Below, piece by piece: positions 46,346 to 52,271 of a stretch of 52,271 bases of DNA. The stretch is from Deltaproteobacteria bacterium (GTDB lineage: Bacteria > Myxococcota_A > Polyangia > Haliangiales > Haliangiaceae). A program made the translations under genes and the position numbers. Within the stretch, counting starts at the first letter, position 1. Every line of letters starts with the position of its first letter. The notes under the pieces were generated by a model. The model saw nothing but the letters and a program-made list of their open reading frames with translations, had not been told where the DNA came from and did not search any database. Location of the stretch: the NCBI GenBank assembly GCA_025353585.1, contig JANXOM010000057.1:1-52271 (forward strand), given 5' to 3'.

Positions 46346-46380
46346 GGTCGCTCGCAGGGCCCGGTCGAATTCACATTGCG
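46346..46380 (-). promoter_or_regulatory. Two-box intergenic motif, copy 2
   Basis: Minus strand: CGCAATGTGAATTCGAC (46380-46364) followed at the same distance as copy 1 by AGCGACC (ending at 46346). Sixteen of 17 bases of the first box and all seven of the second agree with 30882-30916; the bases between do not. It lies in the gap between the divergent kinase and ArsR-type genes, 52-86 bases from the kinase ATG. Confidence 0.5.
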
Positions 46381-46383
46381 TCC

Positions 46384-47379
46384 ATGCGCATGATGGAATA
46401 TAGCTGGAGGGTGTCGCTGCAGGTGTCGTCCCGCGCTGACTTGTTCCGCCTGCTCGGCGACGAGGACCGGCTGCGTCTCCTGGCGTTGTGCCGCGAGGAC
46501 GAGCTGACCGTCGGCGAGCTGGCGGTGCTGCTCGGCGAGAGCCAGCCGCAGATCACGAAGAAGTCGCAGCCGCTCCGCGAGGCCGGGCTCCTGTCGGCGC
46601 GCCGCGACGGCACCCGGACGCTGCTCCGCGCGCACCTCGGCGAGGATCCGATCGTGATCGCCGCGCTGACCGAGGGCCGCGCCCTCGCCGTCCGCGATGG
46701 CAGCCTCGCTCGCGTGGCCAGCGTGATCGCGCAGCGCGAGGAGGCGTCGCGCCGATACTTCGATTCGCTCGGCGCCGAGCGCGAGCCGAGCACGGCGGAC
46801 GCGGCGCCCGCGCCAGCGTCGGAGCTCGCCATGTGGCTCCCGCTCCTCGCGCCGCTCCTCCCCGGCCGCGCGCTGGCCGTCGACGTCGGGACGGGGGAGG
46901 GCACGCTCCTGCCGCTGCTCTCGCCGCTCTACGAACGTGTCGTCGCCGTCGATCGCAGCGCGGCGAGCCTCGCGCGGTGCGGCGCCCGGATCGCCGCGTG
47001 GGGCCTGCCGAACATCCGCCTGCGCGAAGGCGACGTCGATGACAGCGGCCTCGCGGAGGACATCGGTGCGCGCGGTGGCGCCGACCTCGTGCTGATGGCG
47101 CGCGTGCTCCATCACGCGGCGCGCCCGCAAGATGCGCTCGCGGCGGCGGCTCGCCTCCTGCGCGGCGGCGGCCACCTCGTCGTGGTCGACTACTTCCCGC
47201 ACGACGACGAGGCGATGCGCGATCAGGGCGACGTGTGGCTCGGGTTCGAGCCCGCGAAGCTGACCGCCTGGCTCGCCGCGGCCGGCCTCGAGCCGGTCAC
47301 CACCACGCCGCTCGCGTCGCCCGCGCGCCCGGCCCTCCAGCTCTGCGTCGGCAAGAAGCCGGCGCGTCCCTCTCACTAG
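46384..47379 (+). CDS. ArsR-type regulator fused to a SAM-methyltransferase-like domain (SahR-like)
   Basis: A 331-residue protein. N-terminal winged helix (about 18-95): [41 protein letters not shown]-terminal class I methyltransferase-like fold (about 155-325): [14 protein letters not shown] (motif I), [28 protein letters not shown] and [13 protein letters not shown]. Its position directly before ahcY matches SahR, described in proteobacteria as an ArsR-family regulator of the S-adenosylmethionine cycle that responds to S-adenosylhomocysteine. The methyltransferase fold would then be the ligand sensor. The exact ATG (46384, 46390 or 46393) is not decided. Confidence 0.85.
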   Translation: MRMMEYSWRVSLQVSSRADLFRLLGDEDRLRLLALCREDELTVGELAVLLGESQPQITKKSQPLREAGLLSARRDGTRTLLRAHLGEDPIVIAALTEGRALAVRDGSLARVASVIAQREEASRRYFDSLGAEREPSTADAAPAPASELAMWLPLLAPLLPGRALAVDVGTGEGTLLPLLSPLYERVVAVDRSAASLARCGARIAAWGLPNIRLREGDVDDSGLAEDIGARGGADLVLMARVLHHAARPQDALAAAARLLRGGGHLVVVDYFPHDDEAMRDQGDVWLGFEPAKLTAWLAAAGLEPVTTTPLASPARPALQLCVGKKPARPSH

Positions 47380-47411
47380 CCACCGCACCCACCACTCACG
47401 GAGACACGACC

Positions 47412-48068
47412 ATGGATACCCGCACCGAGTTCCCCGCCTTCAAGATCAAAGACATCACCCTCGCCGAGCTCGGCCGCAAGAAGATGCGCATGTCCGAGAA
47501 GGAGATGCCGGGCCTCATGTCGCTCCGCGAGGAGTTCGGCAAGGCGCAGCCGCTCAAGGGCGCGCGCGTCGCCGGCTGCCTCCACATGACGATCGAGACG
47601 GCGATCCTCATCGAGACGCTCGTCGCGCTCGGCGCCGAGGTCACCTGGACCTCGTGCAACATCTACTCGACACAGGACGAGGCGGCGGCCGCCATCGCGA
47701 AGGCCGGCGTGCCGGTGTTCGCGTGGAAGGGCGAGAGCCTCGAGGACTACTGGGCCTGCATCGAGATGCAGCTCACGGCGTTCAAGGGCGGCAAGGGCCC
47801 GAACATGATCCTCGACGACGGCGGCGATCTGACGCTCCTCGTCCACAAGGGCGCCGAGTGCGAGAAGGACGGCAAGGCGCCGGCTCCGTCCACGGCGACG
47901 AACGAGGAGATGCGCGTCATCTTCCAGACGCTCACCTCGTCGCTCGCCACGTCGAAGGACCGCTTCACCAAGATGGCGGGCGAGATCAAGGGCGTCTCCG
48001 AGGAGACCACCACGGGCGTCCACCGCCTCTACGAGATGGCGCGCGCCGGCAAGCTCCTGTTCCCGTGA
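47412..48068 (+). CDS. ahcY: S-adenosylhomocysteine hydrolase, N-terminal part (before in-frame TGA)
   Basis: A 218-residue product carrying the substrate-binding half of adenosylhomocysteinase: [75 protein letters not shown] and [15 protein letters not shown], plus the about 40-residue insertion common in bacterial forms ([17 protein letters not shown]). It ends KLLFP then TGA, exactly where relatives read [15 protein letters not shown]; the TGA stands in place of the Ala codon and the frame continues unbroken. A GGAG lies about 11 bases before the ATG. Read together with 48075-48869 it would be a normal full-length enzyme. Confidence 0.85.
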   Translation: MDTRTEFPAFKIKDITLAELGRKKMRMSEKEMPGLMSLREEFGKAQPLKGARVAGCLHMTIETAILIETLVALGAEVTWTSCNIYSTQDEAAAAIAKAGVPVFAWKGESLEDYWACIEMQLTAFKGGKGPNMILDDGGDLTLLVHKGAECEKDGKAPAPSTATNEEMRVIFQTLTSSLATSKDRFTKMAGEIKGVSEETTTGVHRLYEMARAGKLLFP

Positions 48069-48869
<801 letters not shown>

Positions 48870-48994
48870 TCGGCGTCGCGCGTCAGGCGCGAACGCCGGG
48901 GCCGCGTCGTAACGGGCGCGGGGCTGGCGGCGCCAACCTCCTCGAGGACTCGGGAACATGGCGCCGACATGCGGACGCGGCATCCGACGTGAAA

Positions 48995-49028
48995 AAAGCG
49001 CGCTGGCTCGGAAGAGCTAGCGCGCTTT
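48995..49028. terminator. Bidirectional intrinsic terminator
   Basis: A 15-bp stem: AAAGCGCGCTGGCTC (48995-49009) and GAGCTAGCGCGCTTT (49014-49028) with one G-T pair and a GGAA loop. The A-run before it gives a T-tail on the minus transcript; CTTTCTT follows on the plus transcript. It sits between convergent ahcY and the 49057 gene. Confidence 0.85.
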
Positions 49029-49056
49029 CTTGCGGGGACGAATGGCTACTACAAAA

Positions 49057-49425
49057 CTACGGCGTGGCGGCGGAGCCGGTCGGAGCCGGGTCAGCGGGCG
49101 GCGGAGGCGTCGCGGGATCAGGCGTGGCCGTATCGGAGCCCATGGGGTGCTCCTTGCTCCACTTGTCAACCGCGTGGTCGAAGCTGCCGTCCTTGATGCC
49201 TTGCTTGACGGACATATAGGCGTAGATCCACCAGCCAGCGACGAGCGTGCCGATGACGCCCATGACGAGGCCGGCGATGGACATACCCTTGCCCTGCACC
49301 TTCTTCATACCCAAGCCTCCAAGGATGATCGCGAGGATCGTGAGAGGCATCGCGTACATGCCGAGGCATGGAACGAACGACAGGACGAGGCCAAGAATAC
49401 CGAGAACGAGTGCTGCAATAGCCAT
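49057..49425 (-). CDS. DUF4190-like small membrane protein
   Basis: A 122-residue protein with three membrane stretches: IAALVLGILGLVLSFVPCLG, MPLTILAIILGGLGMK, and SIAGLVMGVIGTLVAGWWIYAYM. The repeated A-L-x-L-G-I-x-G pattern is that of DUF4190. The C-terminal about 45 residues are Pro/Ala/Thr-rich and probably disordered (PDPATPPPPADPAPTG). Function unknown. Ends at a strong bidirectional terminator. Confidence 0.75.
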   Translation of the reverse strand: MAIAALVLGILGLVLSFVPCLGMYAMPLTILAIILGGLGMKKVQGKGMSIAGLVMGVIGTLVAGWWIYAYMSVKQGIKDGSFDHAVDKWSKEHPMGSDTATPDPATPPPPADPAPTGSAATP

Positions 49426-49463
49426 GTGGGAATCCTCCGAATCGAACAGGTTACAGGAAACAG

Positions 49464-49982
49464 TTACTTCTTGAGGGACTTGCAGGCAGCAATCGCTGCG
49501 GCCTGCTGTTCAGCTTTGCTCGCGGCGGTCGAGCAGTGATAGGTCTTGCCGCCGATCGCGCGCTGGCCGTCGACGAAGAACGTCGCGCCCATCGAGCCGG
49601 TGTTGTCGTACGTAGCGATGTAGCCGTCCGCGAGCTTCTCCACCTTGTAGTTCTTCGGGCTGAACGAGTCGGCGTCCGACTTCACGTCCGCCTCGGACTT
49701 CGGCGTCGCAGCCGCCTCGACGGTCAGCGCGCCGACATCGCCGCCGATCAACATGACGCTGTTGGCGCTCATGCCGTCGGAGATCTGCGACTCGCCGGCT
49801 TCGATCGTCAGGTTGTCGAGCTTCGCGAGCTTGGTGGCCGCGCCGCCGGCCGGCTTGTCGTCGGTGGCCTTTGCCCCCGAGGCGGTGCCGCCCGTGCCGC
49901 CGTCCTTCTTGCTGCAGGCGGGGGCCGCGAGCGTTGCCGCGGCGAGAAGGACAAAGGCGAACCGGCTCATCTGCTTGGTCAT
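49464..49982 (-). CDS. Small lipoprotein, function unknown
   Basis: A 172-residue protein from the ATG at 49982; the ATG at 49970 is also possible. Signal MSRFAFVLLAAATLAAPAC is a clear lipoprotein peptide, followed by a Gly/Thr/Ala linker and a compact domain (LDNLTIEAGESQISDGMSANSVMLIGG; TATYDNTGSMGATFFVDG-like strands). Two Cys near the end (YHCSTAAS, AACKSL) may form a disulfide. Upstream of the DUF4190 gene on the same strand, 38 bases away, so likely co-transcribed. Confidence 0.75.
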   Translation of the reverse strand: MTKQMSRFAFVLLAAATLAAPACSKKDGGTGGTASGAKATDDKPAGGAATKLAKLDNLTIEAGESQISDGMSANSVMLIGGDVGALTVEAAATPKSEADVKSDADSFSPKNYKVEKLADGYIATYDNTGSMGATFFVDGQRAIGGKTYHCSTAASKAEQQAAAIAACKSLKK

Positions 49983-50052
49983 GGCGGGCCCTATATCAGG
50001 ATTCGTGCCGAGCACGCGGCGAGGGTTTGCGCGGATTTACGCGACGCTCTGA

Positions 50053-50079
50053 TCGGGTCTTGGGTCCACCGCGACCCGA
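50053..50079 (-). terminator. Candidate terminator after the enoyl-CoA hydratase gene
   Basis: TCGGGTC (50053-50059) pairs with GACCCGA (50073-50079). No T-run follows, so it is weak support only. Confidence 0.3.
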
Positions 50080-50110
50080 CTGGCCGGCTATCACCGTGGC
50101 CGAGCGGACC

Positions 50111-50875
50111 CTACTTGCCGGTCCAGACCGGTTTGCGCTTCTGCAGAAACGCCGAGATCCCTTCGGCGGCATCCGCCAGCGCCAGCACGCGGCCGAGCTC
50201 GGCCTGCAGATAGCGGAGCTGCGGCTCGAACTCCATATCCTGCGATCGGTAGAACGCGTGGAGCCCGAGCGAGAGCGCGGCCGGGCTGCGATCGGCGATC
50301 TCGCCGGCGAGCTTCATGGTCTCGGCCTCCAGCTGGGCCGCCGGGATGACCCGGTTGACGAGCCCGCAGTCGAGGGCCTCGCTCGGGTCGAGCTTGCGGC
50401 CGGTGAGCATCATGTCGAGCGTCCGCTTGCGGCCGACGGAGCGCGTGATCTCGGCGGTGATCATCATCGGCCAGAGCCCGACGGCGATCTCCGTGGTGCC
50501 GAACAGCGCCGCGTCGCTGGCGAGGACCAGGTCGCACGCGACCATGAGGCCGAGGCCACCAGCGAGGGCGGCGCCGTTGACCATGGCGATGATCGGCTTG
50601 CCGAGCTCGTGCATCGCCGAGAACAGGTCGACGAGCGTCCCGGTCGGACCCTGCGTCGACTGCATGGCGGTCAGGTCGCCGCCGGCGGAGAACGCCGTAC
50701 CCGCGCCGGTCAGGATGACCACGCGCACCTCCGGGCGCGCCTTGATCGCGGCGAGGGCCGCGACGAGCTCGCCGCACGTGGCGGGGCCGATAGGGTTCCG
50801 CTTGTCCGGGCGGTTCAGGGTCAGGCGCGCGATGGGGCCCGCGTCGTCGACGAGGATCGTGGCGTAGTCGGCCAT
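50111..50875 (-). CDS. Enoyl-CoA hydratase/isomerase family protein
   Basis: A 254-residue crotonase-fold enzyme from the ATG at 50875. Visible: IARLTLNRPDKRNPIG, the oxyanion strand VVILTGAGTAFSAGGDL (around residues 56-72), MVNGAALAGGLGLMVACDLVLAS, and GTTEIAVGLWPMM with a Glu at the E144 position; the second catalytic Glu is not obvious, so isomerase or another crotonase activity is possible. It would act on acyl-CoA in the cytosol. It is divergent from the outer membrane protein gene across 34 bp. Confidence 0.88.
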   Translation of the reverse strand: MADYATILVDDAGPIARLTLNRPDKRNPIGPATCGELVAALAAIKARPEVRVVILTGAGTAFSAGGDLTAMQSTQGPTGTLVDLFSAMHELGKPIIAMVNGAALAGGLGLMVACDLVLASDAALFGTTEIAVGLWPMMITAEITRSVGRKRTLDMMLTGRKLDPSEALDCGLVNRVIPAAQLEAETMKLAGEIADRSPAALSLGLHAFYRSQDMEFEPQLRYLQAELGRVLALADAAEGISAFLQKRKPVWTGK

Positions 50876-50909
50876 ACGCGCGGGTGTAACATGGGCTAAT
50901 CTCGCCGCG

Positions 50910-51863
50910 ATGCGGCTCCGCGGCCTCGTGTGGATGCTCGTCGCTGTTCTTGCAGCGGCGCCGGGGCTCGCCCGTGCCGATGACAATGACCTGGTGCTCG
51001 CGCGCCTGGCCGCGCGCACGGTCGGTGGCAACGGGATGGTCACGGGGGTCACGCCCGACAACTCGGCATTTCGCTCGCTCGCCTCCGCGCTGGGCGTTGT
51101 CCTCGCGCCGCACCTCCTGACGCCCGCGGACACGCTCGGGTTCGGCGGGTTCCAGTTCACCGTGGACGCCACCACCACCACCATCGACGGCGCGGCGCCC
51201 TACTGGCGCGCGCTCGAGAGCGCGAAGGATCCGACGGGCACCACCGGGCCGTTCGGGCCGAGCTCGATGTCGACGGTTGGCTTCTTCGTTCGCAAGGGCC
51301 TGTGGCTGCCGGTCCCCTCGTTCGAGGTCGGCGCGGGCGCGGTGCACCTCGGCGGATCGTCGGCGTGGACGGGCCAGCTTTACACGAAGCTGGCGCTCGT
51401 CGAGGGCTACCACCAGCTTCCGATTCCGAGCATCGCCGTGCGCGGCGCGGTCTCCCGGCTGATGACGCAGCGCGAGCTCGATCTGACCGTCGCATCGTTC
51501 GACGTCAATGTCTCGAAGCACATCGGCGTTCGCGGCACGTGGCGGCTCGATCCGTACGTCGGCTACAACGTCCTCGCGATCATCCCGCGCTCGGAGGTCC
51601 TCGACCCCACGCCGAACATCGATCCGCTCGCGCCGGGCAACCAGGACGACGCGAAGCTGAACTTCGTGTTCAAGGACCAGAACGACATCTATCGCAACCG
51701 GTTCTACGGCGGCGTGAAGATGCAGTACTACGTGGTGCAGCTGACGCTGGAAGCGATCTTCGCCTCCGCCGGCTCTACCAATGACGACCGTGCCAGCATC
51801 ATGGCCAAGGACACGACGAAAGCCCAGCGTACGCTCTCGCTGACCGCCGGCTTCGACTTCTAG
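50910..51863 (+). CDS. Outer membrane beta-barrel protein, function unknown
   Basis: A 317-residue exported protein. Signal peptide MRLRGLVWMLVAVLAAAPGLARA. The body alternates hydrophobic and polar residues with aromatic girdles (SFEVGAGAVHLGG, WTGQLYTKLALVEGYH, WRLDPYVGYNVLAI, FYGGVKMQYYVVQLTLEAIF) and ends in TAGFDF, the terminal Phe typical of BAM-assembled barrels. No specific family. Convergent with the partial gene at the window end. Confidence 0.75.
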   Translation: MRLRGLVWMLVAVLAAAPGLARADDNDLVLARLAARTVGGNGMVTGVTPDNSAFRSLASALGVVLAPHLLTPADTLGFGGFQFTVDATTTTIDGAAPYWRALESAKDPTGTTGPFGPSSMSTVGFFVRKGLWLPVPSFEVGAGAVHLGGSSAWTGQLYTKLALVEGYHQLPIPSIAVRGAVSRLMTQRELDLTVASFDVNVSKHIGVRGTWRLDPYVGYNVLAIIPRSEVLDPTPNIDPLAPGNQDDAKLNFVFKDQNDIYRNRFYGGVKMQYYVVQLTLEAIFASAGSTNDDRASIMAKDTTKAQRTLSLTAGFDF

Positions 51864-51870
51864 CGGACGC

Positions 51871-52271
51871 TCACGGGGCGTCCATGTCGTCGTCGTACGG
51901 CAGGCGGTTGATCTTCTCCAGGGCCTGCGCGAGTGCATCGAGTTGTGTCGCGAGCGCGGCCGGGTCATCGTCGACGGCGCTGAGCTTCGCAAGCGATCGC
52001 CGTGACTCGTCTAGGTGTGAACCGAACGTCGGCAGGTCGACCTGTCGAACCCTCACGCAAAGCTGCGCTTCCTCCTGAAGCTCGTTAGCGAGGGCGATTC
52101 TCGCCGCGAACGACACCGATGGCACCAGATACCTGAGGGATCCCCTCGATTCGTTCGCGTAGATGACCGAAAACGCTCCGGAATTTCGATCGCCCGACGA
52201 GGAATTTCGGGGCTCGCGCGTCGGTTTGGGCGGCATGATGAGCCGCCGATCGATGTCGAGCTTCGTGAGGA
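51871..52271 (-). CDS. Unknown protein, N-terminus beyond window
   Basis: About 133 residues are visible. The frame stays open to the window edge with coding-like G/C third positions (LTKLDIDRRLIMPPKPT), so I think the gene begins outside. A start at the ATG 52236 is possible but has no ribosome site. The protein is soluble, with SVIYANESRGSLRYLVPSV and a C-terminal helical part (DDPAALATQLDALAQALEKINRL). GC content is lower than around it. No family recognised. Confidence 0.55.
   Translation of the reverse strand, partial: LTKLDIDRRLIMPPKPTREPRNSSSGDRNSGAFSVIYANESRGSLRYLVPSVSFAARIALANELQEEAQLCVRVRQVDLPTFGSHLDESRRSLAKLSAVDDDPAALATQLDALAQALEKINRLPYDDDMDAP

Noticed and set aside
46384..47411. 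SAH riboswitch before ahcY
   Set aside because: Only 32 bases separate the regulator gene from ahcY, too short for a SAH aptamer.
48870..49056. Small RNA gene between ahcY and the DUF4190 gene
   Set aside because: The only structure is a symmetrical terminator hairpin serving both convergent genes; no promoter seen.

Overview
The window is about 70% GC with strong G/C preference at third codon positions. It carries many small lipoproteins, a PilT ATPase, a sigma-54 activator, an ECF sigma/FecR pair, DUF4388-type and tandem-receiver regulators, and eukaryote-like lipid enzymes. Together these suggest a Myxococcota chromosome, probably Haliangiales/Kofleriaceae-like. That placement is inferred from gene content, not from a marker tree. 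I saw no rRNA, tRNA, CRISPR, insertion sequence or prophage; this looks like ordinary chromosome with a few unusual genes.

Layout, left to right. (1) 1-2438, minus: a family A DNA polymerase, cut by the window edge, in which many catalytic residues of Pol I are replaced. (2) 2501-5355, plus: a zinc-ribbon protein, a large inverted repeat, and an ECF sigma factor overlapping a FecR-like anti-sigma gene. (3) 10147-5366, minus: lipoprotein, glycosyltransferase, alaS and a small acidic protein in a tight row. (4) 10197-15902: a second glycosyltransferase, a barrel protein with a charged linker, pilT, and divergently a zinc-ribbon membrane protein with a tandem-receiver protein. (5) 16014-17555: two small exported proteins and a wrecked Uma2 gene. 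(6) 17597-27450, plus: a lipid kinase, then recC-recB-recD, each start overlapping the previous stop, ending in a 62-residue cysteine-rich protein coupled to recD. (7) 27534-30763, minus: a membrane protein, a YidD-like lipoprotein, a PEGA lipoprotein with a 21-bp tandem repeat, a plant-type FabI and a small membrane protein. (8) 30948-34935, plus: an alpha/beta hydrolase, a DUF4388/J-like/TPR protein and a coupled sigma-54 activator. (9) 34932-37235, minus: a DUF1508-repeat lipoprotein and a LolC/E-like permease. (10) 37383-44399: a TetR regulator, a peroxisomal-type multifunctional enzyme (dehydrogenase, hydratase and three SCP2 domains), an SCP-x thiolase, a lipoprotein and an ACAD10/11-like acyl-CoA dehydrogenase. 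(11) 44414-48869: a hybrid histidine kinase divergent from an ArsR-methyltransferase fusion that leads into ahcY, which has an in-frame TGA. (12) 49057-52271: small membrane and lipoproteins, an enoyl-CoA hydratase, an outer membrane protein and a partial gene.

Genes that probably work together are the RecBCD repair operon, the SCP2/thiolase beta-oxidation set with nearby acyl-CoA dehydrogenase and enoyl-CoA hydratase, and the S-adenosylhomocysteine module (regulator plus hydrolase).

The points most worth a second look are the active-site-altered Pol I paralogue, the UGA inside ahcY at the boundary of its two structural parts, the triple-SCP2 MFE-2, the cysteine-rich protein locked to recD, and a 17-bp motif with a fixed-distance second box that occurs upstream of two unrelated genes.
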